Part shown: piece after piece, positions 1 through 9,325 of the stretch
Layout: each line of letters begins with the position of its first letter
How positions within the stretch are numbered: position 1 is the stretch's first letter
NCBI GenBank assembly: GCA_028279215.1
Contig: JANQOF010000054.1
Span: 62,001 to 126,000, forward strand
Length of the DNA: 64,000 bases
Direction: 5' to 3'
DNA from: Pirellulales bacterium
GTDB lineage: Bacteria > Planctomycetota > Planctomycetia > Pirellulales > Lacipirellulaceae
Position numbers and translations under genes: made by a program
Notes under the pieces: model-generated
Databases searched by the model: none
What the model saw: the letters and a program-made list of their open reading frames with translations, nothing else
What the model was told of the DNA's origin: nothing

Positions 1-18
1 TCACGACCCATTGCTGCA

Positions 19-1296
19 ATGACTCTGCTTGAAGACTTCAGGTGGCGGAATCTCGTTCACCAAACCACCGACGACGAAAACCTCGGCAATTGGCTAGAGG
101 AAGCACCCCGGGTGGTCTACGCGGGGTTCGATCCCACGGCTGATAGTTTGCATGTGGGTAGCCTACTACCACTAATGCTGCTGCGGCGATTCCAGAAAGC
201 AGGCCACCAACCAATCGCACTTGTGGGCGGTGCCACGGGCATGATTGGTGATCCGAGCGGCAAGAGCGCCGAGCGGAATTTGCTTTCTCGCGAAGTGCTC
301 GAGGCGAATGTCGCCGGGCAACGTGCCCAGATGCAGAAGTTCCTTGACTTCGATGCATCGCCGCGTCCGGCCGTTCTGGTGAACAACATCGACTGGATCG
401 GGTCGTTCACTTATACCGACTTCTTGCGTGACGTCGGCAAAAACTTTCCCGTAAACGTGATGCTCGCTAAGGATTCGGTCAAAGGCCGTTTACAGTGTGA
501 CGATGCGGGCCTCAGCTACACCGAGTTCAGCTATATGCTCTTGCAGGCGTACGACTTTGTTCATCTGCATCGTGAGTACGGCTGCGATCTGCAGGTGGGT
601 GGCAGCGACCAGTGGGGCAACATCACCGCCGGGATCGATCTAGCCCGACGAATGCACTCTGCCCAGTTGCGTGGGCTTACTTCGCCGCTATTGCTCAAGT
701 CCGATGGCACCAAGATGGGCAAGACCGAGTCGGGTGCCGTTTGGTTGTCGCCCGATCGCACCAGCCCATACCAATTTTACCAATACATGCTGAACATCGA
801 GGACAACGACGTGGGCAATTGCCTTCGCGTTCTGACCGAGCTGTCGCACGACGAAATTGCGACGCTCGACGCCCGCCGCCAAACTGATCCCGAAAAGCGC
901 GAGAGTCAGCGCCGCCTCGCGGAGTCGCTCACCGAATTGGTGCACGGGGCTGCCGGTTTGAAAGCCGCTAGGCAAGCGACTGAGATCTTTTTCGGGGCAG
1001 AAATCGAACACCTTAGCGATGCGGAACTGGACGCCATCTTTGCTGACGTGCCAAGTTGCGAGTTGCCGCGTTCCCAGTTGACCGACGGGCTCCCGCTCGT
1101 CGAGGCGCTCATCGCTACGCAGCTTGCCAAGAGCAAAGGGGAGGCCCGACGGACCATTGAGCAGGGGGGTGCCTACGTGAACAATCGCCGTGTGGCTGAA
1201 GTGACTGCCGTTTTGACGGAGGTCGATTTGGCGAGCGAGACGGTCATGGTGCTCCGTAGCGGCCGCAAGAAGTACGCCCTCATCAGATTCGTGTAA
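19..1296 (+). CDS. tyrS: Tyrosyl-tRNA synthetase
   Basis: Charges tRNA-Tyr with tyrosine in the cytoplasm (class I aminoacyl-tRNA synthetase). The 425-residue length is the usual one for bacterial TyrS. The class I HIGH motif appears as HVGS at residues 45-48, preceded by the typical YAGFDPTA segment. The tyrosine/ATP site shows as [10 protein letters not shown] near residue 195. The KMSKS loop is KMGKT at 232-236. The last 70 residues form an S4-like RNA-binding domain ([15 protein letters not shown], then VNN). The frame is open to the window edge, but the ATG at 19 gives the standard family N-terminus, so I keep it. The stop codon lies inside a perfect hairpin. Identification is secure. 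Confidence 0.97.
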   Translation: MTLLEDFRWRNLVHQTTDDENLGNWLEEAPRVVYAGFDPTADSLHVGSLLPLMLLRRFQKAGHQPIALVGGATGMIGDPSGKSAERNLLSREVLEANVAGQRAQMQKFLDFDASPRPAVLVNNIDWIGSFTYTDFLRDVGKNFPVNVMLAKDSVKGRLQCDDAGLSYTEFSYMLLQAYDFVHLHREYGCDLQVGGSDQWGNITAGIDLARRMHSAQLRGLTSPLLLKSDGTKMGKTESGAVWLSPDRTSPYQFYQYMLNIEDNDVGNCLRVLTELSHDEIATLDARRQTDPEKRESQRRLAESLTELVHGAAGLKAARQATEIFFGAEIEHLSDAELDAIFADVPSCELPRSQLTDGLPLVEALIATQLAKSKGEARRTIEQGGAYVNNRRVAEVTAVLTEVDLASETVMVLRSGRKKYALIRFV

Positions 1297-1317
1297 GCTG
1301 TTGCACGCCAACAGCTT
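1295..1317 (+). terminator. Hairpin overlapping the tyrS stop codon
   Basis: A perfect 9-bp inverted repeat (AAGCTGTTG / CAACAGCTT) with a 5-nt CACGC loop begins inside the tyrS stop codon. No U-tract follows, so it may act as a transcript-end stabiliser or a weak terminator rather than a classical intrinsic terminator. Confidence 0.5.
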
Positions 1318-1510
1318 GGGCCGGTTGCAGCCCGCTAGTCCAGCATTTATAGTGATTCGCTTGAGCGTCCCGAAAGTCAATTTCGGGGGGCGCGCCGGGG
1401 TCGCCTCAGTCGAACAGCGCCGCAATGTGCTGCGTAACGAAATACTGAATCGGTGCGACGCCGATCCCCTTTTATCACCACCTGCAGCGTTCCGTGGCGA
1501 GGTTAACTGG

Positions 1511-2428
1511 ATGTCGGAGAACGTAGTCGTCGAAACGCGGGCCCTGTCGAAGGTCTATCGCGACTTCTGGGGCCGAGAGAAGGTGCGGGCCCTCAAGGCA
1601 CTTGATCTTGAAATCTACAAGGGCGAAGTCTTCGGCCTCTTAGGACCCAACGGTTCGGGTAAGACCACCACCATCAAACTGCTCCTTGGGCTGCTGTTTC
1701 CCACCGATGGCGAAGCGCTGGTGCTAGGGAAGCCAGCCACCGACGTTGCCAAGAATGAGCGGATTGGATACCTGCCTGAGGAGTCGTACCTGTACCGATT
1801 CCTAAATGCTGAAGAAACACTCGATTTCTATGGCCGTTTGTTCGACATTCCGCCGGACGTGCGGCGTGAGCGCGTTGATAAGTTGATTAAGCAAGTCAAG
1901 CTCGACGCGGCCCGCAAACGGCAGCTTCGCGAGTACTCCAAGGGCATGACCCGGCGGATTGGCCTGGCGCAGGCGCTCATTAATGAGCCCGACTTGATCC
2001 TGCTCGACGAGCCGACTAGCGGTCTTGACCCGCTCGGCACTCGCGAGATGAAAGACTGGATTCTGGAACTCCGCGACCAAGGCAAGACGGTCGTAATGTG
2101 TAGCCACTTGCTGGCGGACGTTCAGGATGTTTGCGATCGTATCGCCATCTTACATCAGGGCGAGCTTAAAGAGCTTGGCCGAGTGGAGGATCTACTCAAG
2201 GTCGAAGACGTGACTCAAGTGTCCGCGCGCGGCCTGTCGCCCGAATGCCAAAATGAAATTCGCGACGTGATTGCTCGCCACAATGGCGAGGTGTTGTCGA
2301 TGGATAACCCAACAACAACGCTGGAAGAACTCTTCTTGTCGATTGTACGCGACAGCGAGGCTCGGCCCGGTCGCAGGGTGGTAGCTCAAGACGACAAACC
2401 GACGGATCCAAAACCGACTCCGGCATAG
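1511..2428 (+). CDS. ABC transporter ATP-binding protein (ABC-2 type)
   Basis: ATPase subunit that would power the permease encoded next to it. Walker A is GPNGSGKTT, the ABC signature region is [16 protein letters not shown], and Walker B with the D-loop is [13 protein letters not shown]. The H-loop is in MCSHLL. About 305 residues is normal for a DrrA/GldA/CcmA-like ATPase. The open frame extends upstream to a TTG at 1301, but those 70 codons look non-coding. The ATG at 1511 has a CGAGG ribosome-binding site 8 nt upstream and begins directly before the conserved ABC N-terminus. It is followed after 71 nt by the permease and then by a membrane-anchored protein, which suggests one operon. The substrate cannot be read from the sequence. 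Confidence 0.93.
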   Translation: MSENVVVETRALSKVYRDFWGREKVRALKALDLEIYKGEVFGLLGPNGSGKTTTIKLLLGLLFPTDGEALVLGKPATDVAKNERIGYLPEESYLYRFLNAEETLDFYGRLFDIPPDVRRERVDKLIKQVKLDAARKRQLREYSKGMTRRIGLAQALINEPDLILLDEPTSGLDPLGTREMKDWILELRDQGKTVVMCSHLLADVQDVCDRIAILHQGELKELGRVEDLLKVEDVTQVSARGLSPECQNEIRDVIARHNGEVLSMDNPTTTLEELFLSIVRDSEARPGRRVVAQDDKPTDPKPTPA

Positions 2429-2499
2429 GTTTGGTCGACTGACCATTAAAGTTCGCGAACCACCCAGTATCGACACCCTAGCGTCCCAAGTCCCAACCG

Positions 2500-4287
2500 A
2501 TGATCCAGGAAAAGCCGTTATTGCCGTATTGGGAGTGGTTCCTGCAGTTCGATGCAGACCGCTGGGGGGCGTTGTGGCATTTCTTTATCTCGCTGTTCAT
2601 ACTCGCCGCCGTGGCACTACTATTAGGCTTACTTATTGGGGCCATTCTGTATGGTCCCGTGAAAGGAGGTGAGAAGGTCTACCGCGTCGTGGCCAACGCG
2701 ATGCGCGAAATGGTGGCCTTCTCGCCACGCCGTATTTGGGCTATCGCCAAAGTAGCTATGCAGGAGGCGCTCCGCCGACGCGTGCTGGTGGCTGTGGTCG
2801 TGTTTGTACTGCTTCTGCTATTCGCCGGCTGGTTCCTCAAGACCGACCGTGAGCCCGCAAAACTGTACTTCAGCTTTGTTCTCACGGCCACCTCTTTTCT
2901 GGGTTTGTTCATCGCCCTATTGTTGGCGGTGTTCAGTCTGCCGAACGACTTCAAGAACAAGACGATTTACACGATCGTGACGAAACCGGTGCGGGCCGGA
3001 GACATTATTCTTGGTCGGATCCTTGGTTTTACCATCGTCGGTTCCGTGCTGCTGGCAATCATGGGCACTTGCAGCTACATCTTTGTCAATCGCGCATTGA
3101 GCCACACTCATACCATCGCCGCCCAGGCCGAACTGCCCGAATCGACATCGTACGACAAGGGCCATTCGCATCCGTTGCTGGTGCGTGAAGATGGTACGGT
3201 GGTCGCCGAGTACGAACACAATCATGACCACGCGATCACCGAGCGAGGAGATCGCTACGTGGTCTCTCAGCCACTATCAACCATGCAAGCTCGCGTGCCA
3301 CAGGGAGGCAAGATTAGCTTCCTAAATCGACAAGGCGCGCCAGTCGCGAAGGGCGTTAGCGTTGGTAAGGAGTGGGGCTACCGCAGCTTCATCGAAGGGG
3401 GCACGCAGGCGGCAGCCATCTGGACATTCGACGATATCGACGACTCGGTCCTCATCGACGAGGGCGACGAGGGCCAGTTCTTGCCTATCGAGTTGGTGGT
3501 TCGCGTGTTCCGTACCTGGAAAGCAGATATAGAAACGCCCGTCGAAGGCATTATTCAGCTCAAGCGTCCGGGCAGCGATTTGAAGACTCAGCCCGAGTTC
3601 TTCTCAGCCAAAGATGCGACCATCGACCGTAAGTTCTTTCCCCGCAAACTGGTCGACACCAACAACGAACCGATCGATTTATTGGACGACCTAGTGAATG
3701 AGGATGGTCAGATCGAGGTTGTCGTTCAATGCCTAGACCGCGCGCAGTACTTTGGATTCGCCCAGGGCGATTGCTATATTCATCTTCGCGACGCATCGCC
3801 CGCTTGGAATTTCTTCAAGGCGTACCTGAGCATCTGGATCCAGATGGTTTTAGTAATCGCCATCGCGGTGATGGCAAGCACCATTCTCAGTGGTCCGATC
3901 GCGATGCTGTTTACGGTGTCGTTCATCTTGCTCGGATTCCAGCGCGACTTCTTCGTCAGGGTGGCAACCGATGCCCAGGAGGGCGGTGGACCGATCGAGG
4001 CGCTCGTGAGACTGGTCACGCACATGAACCTGATCTCCGACTTTAAGAACCAGAATATCGCCTATAAATTGATGGTATTCGTAGACGATGTGTTGCAGTT
4101 CGCTATGCGGACTCTGGCAGGCGTTCTGCCCGATTTCGGTGAGTTCAACACGGCAAGGTACGTCGCGTATGGCTTCAACATTCCTGCCAATCAGGTGGCG
4201 CAGCAGCTAACCATCGGAGTTGCCTACGTGATTGGGCTGGCATTTGTCGGTTACTTCCTGTTGCGGAATCGTGAGGTGGCAAAATGA
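2500..4287 (+). CDS. ABC-2 type transporter permease with a histidine-rich insertion
   Basis: Membrane partner of the preceding ATPase. Hydrophobic segments lie near residues 28-50, 95-113, 127-148, 172-193, 444-495 and at the C-terminus (ANQVAQQLTIGVAYVIGLAFVGYFLL). Between the fourth segment and residue 440 is a large soluble domain, probably extracytoplasmic. It opens with a histidine-rich stretch: HTH at 202-204, HSH at 222-224 and HNHDH at 240-244, a pattern suggesting metal binding. The motif NDFKNKTIYTIVTKPV resembles the cytoplasmic loop of NosY/GldF-like ABC-2 permeases. No strong Shine-Dalgarno precedes the ATG. The gene overlaps the next one by ATGA, implying translational coupling. 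Substrate unknown. Confidence 0.85.
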   Translation: MIQEKPLLPYWEWFLQFDADRWGALWHFFISLFILAAVALLLGLLIGAILYGPVKGGEKVYRVVANAMREMVAFSPRRIWAIAKVAMQEALRRRVLVAVVVFVLLLLFAGWFLKTDREPAKLYFSFVLTATSFLGLFIALLLAVFSLPNDFKNKTIYTIVTKPVRAGDIILGRILGFTIVGSVLLAIMGTCSYIFVNRALSHTHTIAAQAELPESTSYDKGHSHPLLVREDGTVVAEYEHNHDHAITERGDRYVVSQPLSTMQARVPQGGKISFLNRQGAPVAKGVSVGKEWGYRSFIEGGTQAAAIWTFDDIDDSVLIDEGDEGQFLPIELVVRVFRTWKADIETPVEGIIQLKRPGSDLKTQPEFFSAKDATIDRKFFPRKLVDTNNEPIDLLDDLVNEDGQIEVVVQCLDRAQYFGFAQGDCYIHLRDASPAWNFFKAYLSIWIQMVLVIAIAVMASTILSGPIAMLFTVSFILLGFQRDFFVRVATDAQEGGGPIEALVRLVTHMNLISDFKNQNIAYKLMVFVDDVLQFAMRTLAGVLPDFGEFNTARYVAYGFNIPANQVAQQLTIGVAYVIGLAFVGYFLLRNREVAK

Positions 4288-6125
4288 ACAAGCAAAGTTC
4301 ATTCAATCGTAAACTCATTTATCTGGGCCTTATTATCGTACTGCTGTTTCCACTTTACGGTCTTAGTCGACCGGCGACGCTTGTCGACAAAGAGGGCGGT
4401 AAGCTCTCGAAAATGCGAGTGGACAACAGGCTAAGTCAGGCGAACCTAGGCGAAATCGATCCGGCCAGCGAAACGATGAAATTGCTGACGCTAGGACTGA
4501 GGGGCGTGGCTGTCAACCTGTTGTGGGGCCAAGCCGACGAGTACAAGAAGAAGGAAGACTGGACCAATCTCACGGCCACTCTGGAGCAACTGGCTCGTCT
4601 GCAGCCCAACTTCATCACATTTTGGAAGTACCAGTCGTGGAACGTGAGCTACAACGTTTCGGTGCAATTCGACGACTACCGTGACCGCTACTATTACGTT
4701 CGTGAAGGAATCGAGTTTCTTAAGCAAGGTGTGGAGAAGAACAAAGAGAATCCTCAGATTCCGCAGTTGCTGTGGGACCTTGGGTGGTTTGTGGGGCAAA
4801 AGATTGGTCGGGCCGACGAACACGTTCAGTATCGACGTTTGTTCAAGGCCGACGACGAATTCCACGGCGATGACGTGCCGCCCGGCAGTGACGAGAGGGA
4901 CAATTGGCTCGTGTCGAAGAAGGAGTACTTGGACACCGTCGCGTCCATCCGCGATCGTGGCAAGAGTATTGGCAAAAAGAGCGAGAAGATTGTCTACTCC
5001 AGCCCAGCGAAGTCGCAGATGAGCTACGCCGAGGCGATCGAAGAAGAAGGCCAATTCGAGAAGGGCCAAGCGGCGTGGGCTATTGCTGCCGACGACTGGC
5101 GCGACTTTGGCGATCAACCGATCGAGCACTCCACTGGTCGCATTCTATTTCTGGGGCATGAACACGACTTGGCCAAGGAAGTGGAAGGCCTTGAGAAACA
5201 ACTCGACAACTTGGCGCCTAGTTTACGCGATAGGATGGTCGATGAGAAACGGGCCAAGTTGTCCGACGCCGAGCGGGCTGCGCTTGATAAGCCGTTGGAA
5301 GAACGAACCACAGAGGAGTATCAGCTAGCGGGTGTCGCCGCGCAAGCGATTGCGGTCACTGACGCCGAGTTCGTCGACCGTCTTGCCAAGGAGAAGCCCG
5401 CCTCGCGGAAGCAGGCCAGCATGCTTGCCGACCGACTCTCGGATCAGCGCACCAATCTCATTTATACGCAGCGCTACAAGACCGACGCGAACTACAACTA
5501 CTGGGCGCTTCGCGCCGAATTTGAACAGACCGATACGGCAGTCGACGCGCGTCGCAAGATGTTCCAAGCTAAGCAGGCGTATGACGACAACCAGGACGAC
5601 GTTACCGCGAAGCGGTTGTACGAAGAGGGTTTTCAGCTGTGGCGCCAGTTGGTGGACAACTTCCGCGAGCAGGGTCACGACTTGCTCGATCCAGATGGTG
5701 TGACGGGTGACGACTTGTTGGTGTTCATCGAAGACTATTACCGGGTGCTCAAGGCAAACAACGAGGAGATTCCAGACGACTTTCCGTTGTGGGAAGTGAT
5801 TGAGAACTTCGATGCGGAGATGAAATTTGAAGAGGAGCTTCGAGAGCACCAGCGGCGTCTCCAATCCACCGACGATAATGCTGAGTCGCCGGCCGATGAA
5901 GCCGAACCGAGCACTCCCGCGGAGCAGGTGGAGCAAGCCGAGTCGAACGAAGCAGAGTCTGCCGATGAAGGAGACGCGGCGGACGGGGAAGAGCCTGCCG
6001 ACAAGGCGAGTGACGACAACCAGGAAGCCAGCAACGGAGTTTCCACGGCAGAGTCGCCCGGCGAAGGGGACGAGAAGACGGCGATCGTCGCCGAAGAAGC
6101 TACGGGCGATTCTGACGCCGGTTGA
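4284..6125 (+). CDS. Membrane-anchored protein of the ABC operon with acidic disordered tail
   Basis: Unknown function. It has 613 residues and is translationally coupled to the permease (ATGA overlap). One N-terminal transmembrane segment (about residues 10-28, LIYLGLIIVLLFPLYGL) would anchor a long soluble region. The middle is helical and rich in Tyr, Trp and Glu, with tandem amphipathic stretches such as LEQLARLQPNFITFWKYQSW that resemble TPR-like folding without a clear consensus. From about residue 525 the chain is acidic low-complexity sequence (Glu, Asp, Ala, Ser), likely disordered. Homologous planctomycete proteins have carried a legacy iron-responsive-element label, which I do not support. 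The position implies an accessory subunit of the ABC system. Confidence 0.75.
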   Translation: MNKQSSFNRKLIYLGLIIVLLFPLYGLSRPATLVDKEGGKLSKMRVDNRLSQANLGEIDPASETMKLLTLGLRGVAVNLLWGQADEYKKKEDWTNLTATLEQLARLQPNFITFWKYQSWNVSYNVSVQFDDYRDRYYYVREGIEFLKQGVEKNKENPQIPQLLWDLGWFVGQKIGRADEHVQYRRLFKADDEFHGDDVPPGSDERDNWLVSKKEYLDTVASIRDRGKSIGKKSEKIVYSSPAKSQMSYAEAIEEEGQFEKGQAAWAIAADDWRDFGDQPIEHSTGRILFLGHEHDLAKEVEGLEKQLDNLAPSLRDRMVDEKRAKLSDAERAALDKPLEERTTEEYQLAGVAAQAIAVTDAEFVDRLAKEKPASRKQASMLADRLSDQRTNLIYTQRYKTDANYNYWALRAEFEQTDTAVDARRKMFQAKQAYDDNQDDVTAKRLYEEGFQLWRQLVDNFREQGHDLLDPDGVTGDDLLVFIEDYYRVLKANNEEIPDDFPLWEVIENFDAEMKFEEELREHQRRLQSTDDNAESPADEAEPSTPAEQVEQAESNEAESADEGDAADGEEPADKASDDNQEASNGVSTAESPGEGDEKTAIVAEEATGDSDAG

Positions 6126-6272
6126 GCTGCGATTCGTGCATCTGCCAACCTTTCAGCTCGGCGCTGCGCCTCGCCTCCCCGTTGCGTTGGCAACACATGC
6201 CGACTAACGTTGGACTTTCGTGGGCCCTGGGTTATGGCCTGCCAGAGGCTGGTATATCGAAGGTAAGTCAGG

Positions 6273-7613
6273 ATGCGCATCGTCGTATTAGGTGCAGGCA
6301 CGGTTGGCCACTCCATCGCCGCTCTGCTTTGCCGCAACGGTCACAGTGTAACGGTGGTCGACAACAACGCCGACCATATCCGACACGTGAATGAGACACT
6401 CGACGTGCGCGGCCTGCATGGATCGGCGTCGCAGTCGAGTGTGCTGTTTCAGGCGGGCGTCACCAGTTGCGACCTGTGCTTGGCGGTAACAGGTGACGAC
6501 GAGGTGAACCTGGTGTCGGCCAGCATGGGCAAGGCGATGGGCGCGCGGCGGAGTGTGGCCCGTGTGTACGCTCCCGTGTTCCGTGACTTGAGCACGTTCG
6601 ACTATCAACGTCACTTTCGCATCGACCGGCTTATCAGTCTCGAGCACTTGTCGGCAATGGAACTTGCGCGCGGCATTCGCCACCCTGGATCCGTGGTGGT
6701 CGAAAACCTGGCGCGCGGCGAAATCGAAGTTCACGAGATGCTCGTCTCGCCCAATTCGAAGAGCGTAGGCAAGACAATTCGCGAACTCGACCTTCCAGGA
6801 CGCATTCGTGTGGGGTCGATCGTTCGCGAGGGCGAAAGTCGTATTACTTCGGCCGACGACGTGGTAGAGGCTGGCGACCGCCTCACCGTGATTGGGTCGC
6901 GAAAGGAAGTCGATGCAATCAAGCCTACATTCTGCGGCGAGTCGGGACGCAAACTTAGTGTTGTAATTGCCGGCGGCGGCGAGACCGGATATCACCTCGC
7001 GCGCATCCTCGAAGCTCAGCGGTTCAATGTCTCGCTGTTCGAAGCCGACCGCGGGCGTTGCGACTTCTTGGCAGCGCAGTTGCAGGAAACGACCGTGGTG
7101 CATACCGATGCCACATTGCGCGACAGCCTTGAGGAGGAACGAGTAGGCGCGGCCGACGTGTTCGTTGCGTGTATGGGGGAGGACGAGAACAACATCATGG
7201 CGGCTGTCGAGGCTCGCGACATCGGTACCGCGATGGTAATGGCCCTTGTAAGCCGCCCCGACTATGCCCACGTAGTGGGCAAACTCGGCATCGACATCAC
7301 CGTGAGCCCCCGCGAAGTGGTGGCAAAGCAAATCCTCGGCTACCTGAACTCTGGTCCCGTGATTTCTCGCACGCCGTTGGGTGATGGCGAAATCTGCGTA
7401 CTCGAGATCGAGGTGCTCGAAGGCGCCGTGATCACCGAGCATGTGCTCGCCAAACTCAGCTTGCCCGAACGATGCCTGATAGCAGCGGTGATTCGTAGCG
7501 AGTTCGCTTTCGTGCCTGGGGCCGACGACCGCTTGAAGCCGGGCGACAATGTGGTGGTGATGGTCGACGAAGCGAACGCCGACGCGGTGGTTCGTATGTT
7601 CAGCAGCGAATAG
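6273..7613 (+). CDS. trkA: Trk potassium uptake regulatory protein TrkA
   Basis: Peripheral nucleotide-binding subunit that gates the Trk potassium channel on the cytoplasmic side. It has two tandem RCK modules. The first Rossmann fold starts at residue 1 with GAGTVG at 7-12; the second starts near residue 226 with the glycine-rich VVIAGGGETGYH. Each is followed by a TrkA_C domain (SVGKTIRELDLPGRIRVGSIVR in the first). The 446-residue length is typical for the double-domain TrkA. The membrane subunit trkH follows after 9 nt on the same strand, so the two form an operon. Confident assignment. Confidence 0.95.
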   Translation: MRIVVLGAGTVGHSIAALLCRNGHSVTVVDNNADHIRHVNETLDVRGLHGSASQSSVLFQAGVTSCDLCLAVTGDDEVNLVSASMGKAMGARRSVARVYAPVFRDLSTFDYQRHFRIDRLISLEHLSAMELARGIRHPGSVVVENLARGEIEVHEMLVSPNSKSVGKTIRELDLPGRIRVGSIVREGESRITSADDVVEAGDRLTVIGSRKEVDAIKPTFCGESGRKLSVVIAGGGETGYHLARILEAQRFNVSLFEADRGRCDFLAAQLQETTVVHTDATLRDSLEEERVGAADVFVACMGEDENNIMAAVEARDIGTAMVMALVSRPDYAHVVGKLGIDITVSPREVVAKQILGYLNSGPVISRTPLGDGEICVLEIEVLEGAVITEHVLAKLSLPERCLIAAVIRSEFAFVPGADDRLKPGDNVVVMVDEANADAVVRMFSSE

Positions 7614-7622
7614 ATCACCCAG

Positions 7623-9212
7623 ATGAATTATCCACTCGTTGCGAAGTTGCTTGGCGTGCTGTGTTGGCTCATGGGCGCTACGATGCTTGGCAGTGTTCCG
7701 TGGGCGTTTCCCGCCATGGGCGTCGCGGTTGAGTTCGAGTCGGACGGATGCTACGCACTGCTCGCTTCGATTACTATTTGCCTAGCAGTTGGTGCGCTGT
7801 TGCGTTGGATTGGCCGCAACGCGAAGTTGACGATCTATCGCAAAGAAGCCATGGCTGTCGTTGGGCTTAGTTGGGTCCTGGCCACGGTTCTTGGTGCCTT
7901 GCCTTATTGGTTGAGTGGCACCTCCCGGGGCTACGCACTGGACGACCCAGCGGTCGCCGTACCGATGTCGATTGCCGACTGTTTGTTTGAGTCGCAATCG
8001 GGATTCAGTACCACCGGCGCCACCGTTCTGACGCAGTTGGAAGTTCCGGCGCTGGTGCCGCGGTGTATTCTGTTTTGGCGATCGAGCACCCACTTCTTGG
8101 GCGGCCTGGGGATCATCGTGCTGTTCGTGGCGGTGTTGGGTCAAGGGTCTGCGGGTAAGGCGCTAATGCGAGCCGAAATGCCGGGGCCTAGCAAAGAAGG
8201 TTCGCAAGAGCGGATGCAACACACGGCGTGGAACTTTGCAGCCATCTATGTAATGCTCAACATTGTACTAACGATCATACTGATGCTCGAATCCATGAGT
8301 CTGTTCGATGCGCTTTGTCATGCCTTTGGCACGATGGCCACCGGCGGATTCAGTACCTACAACAACAGCATCGCGGCATTCAAAAGCGAAGCGGTTGATT
8401 ACACCATCACTTTGTTCATGATCATTGCCGGCACCAACTTCACTCTGTTGTACTTGGCGCTCATCGGCCGACCCGGAATCATGTTGCGCGACATCGAGTG
8501 GCGCACATACATCGGTGGTATTGCAGTAGCTACGGCGGTCATACTCGGGTTGTCGGTGGGTATCTACGGCGAGTTCGATCCGAATGACAGTTTGGCCTGG
8601 TTCAAGGAGTTATGGGTCGGATTTCGGTACGTGCTGTTTCAGGTTGTGTCGATTATCACCACGACGGGCTACGCGACGCACGACTTCGACGAGTGGCACG
8701 AACTCGCGCGGGCGCTGCTGTTCCTACTAATGTTTGTGGGTGGATGTGCCGGGAGTACCGGCGGTGGATTGAAGGTGATTCGCCATGTGTTGTTCATCAA
8801 GATTCTGGGAATGGAGGTCGAACGTAGCTACCATCCTTCGGTTGTGCGGCCCATCAAGCTGGGAGGGCAAGTGGCAGGCGACCCGGAACTCAAAAATCAG
8901 ATCCTGCTGTACTTCGGGCTCATTACGTTCATATTCATGCTCAGTTGGATCACGTTGGTGGCAATTGAGCCCGAGTCGACGTGGTCGCGAGTTGGCGAGT
9001 CGGCCGAAAACAAGCTGATCGATTCCGCGAGCGCCGTGGCTGCCACGCTCAACAACATTGGGCCAGGATTGGGTACGGTGGGGGCCAAGGAGAACTACTC
9101 CAACTTCACGTCAGCTTCAAAGATGCTCTTCATTTTCTTGATGATGCTCGGGCGGTTGGAGTTATTCGCGGTGCTCGTGTTACTATTGCCCGGCTTCTGG
9201 CGTAGCCATTGA
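7623..9212 (+). CDS. trkH: Trk/Ktr potassium channel subunit TrkH
   Basis: Membrane pore of the potassium uptake system. The 529-residue protein has about ten hydrophobic segments and the four pore-loop signatures of the family: SGFSTTGATVL, FGTMATGGFSTYN, ITTTGYATHDF and the degenerate NNIGPGLG near the C-terminus. The loop glycines form the selectivity filter in characterised TrkH/KtrB proteins. It lies immediately downstream of trkA. The ORF is complete and shows no disruption. No dedicated ATPase-type potassium pump is nearby. Confidence 0.94.
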   Translation: MNYPLVAKLLGVLCWLMGATMLGSVPWAFPAMGVAVEFESDGCYALLASITICLAVGALLRWIGRNAKLTIYRKEAMAVVGLSWVLATVLGALPYWLSGTSRGYALDDPAVAVPMSIADCLFESQSGFSTTGATVLTQLEVPALVPRCILFWRSSTHFLGGLGIIVLFVAVLGQGSAGKALMRAEMPGPSKEGSQERMQHTAWNFAAIYVMLNIVLTIILMLESMSLFDALCHAFGTMATGGFSTYNNSIAAFKSEAVDYTITLFMIIAGTNFTLLYLALIGRPGIMLRDIEWRTYIGGIAVATAVILGLSVGIYGEFDPNDSLAWFKELWVGFRYVLFQVVSIITTTGYATHDFDEWHELARALLFLLMFVGGCAGSTGGGLKVIRHVLFIKILGMEVERSYHPSVVRPIKLGGQVAGDPELKNQILLYFGLITFIFMLSWITLVAIEPESTWSRVGESAENKLIDSASAVAATLNNIGPGLGTVGAKENYSNFTSASKMLFIFLMMLGRLELFAVLVLLLPGFWRSH

Positions 9213-9274
9213 CGGTGCGGCTGCGCTGCTAGCAATCGTTGGTTTAGCCACTTCTCTGAAAGCCACTGCGTTCC

Positions 9275-9309
9275 ATAGACGATAAAGGAGAGGAGGGAAC
9301 GTCTATACT
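9275..9309 (+). promoter_or_regulatory. Inverted repeat and -10-like element before the WD40 gene
   Basis: ATAGACG (9275-9281) and CGTCTAT (9300-9306) form a 7-bp inverted repeat whose loop contains AAAGGAGAGGAGG. A TATACT hexamer (9304-9309) overlaps the right arm. It could be a promoter -10 with a very short leader or a structure masking a Shine-Dalgarno-like purine run. No convincing -35 was seen. Confidence 0.3.
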
Positions 9310-9325
9310 GGGGAGCGTGATAGGC

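Noticed and set aside
1301..1510. N-terminal extension of the ABC ATPase
   Set aside because: The extension starts at a TTG inside the tyrS hairpin and lacks family sequence; the ATG at 1511 has a ribosome-binding site.
4284..6125. Iron-responsive-element annotation
   Set aside because: I see no basis in the sequence for the legacy label used for similar planctomycete proteins.
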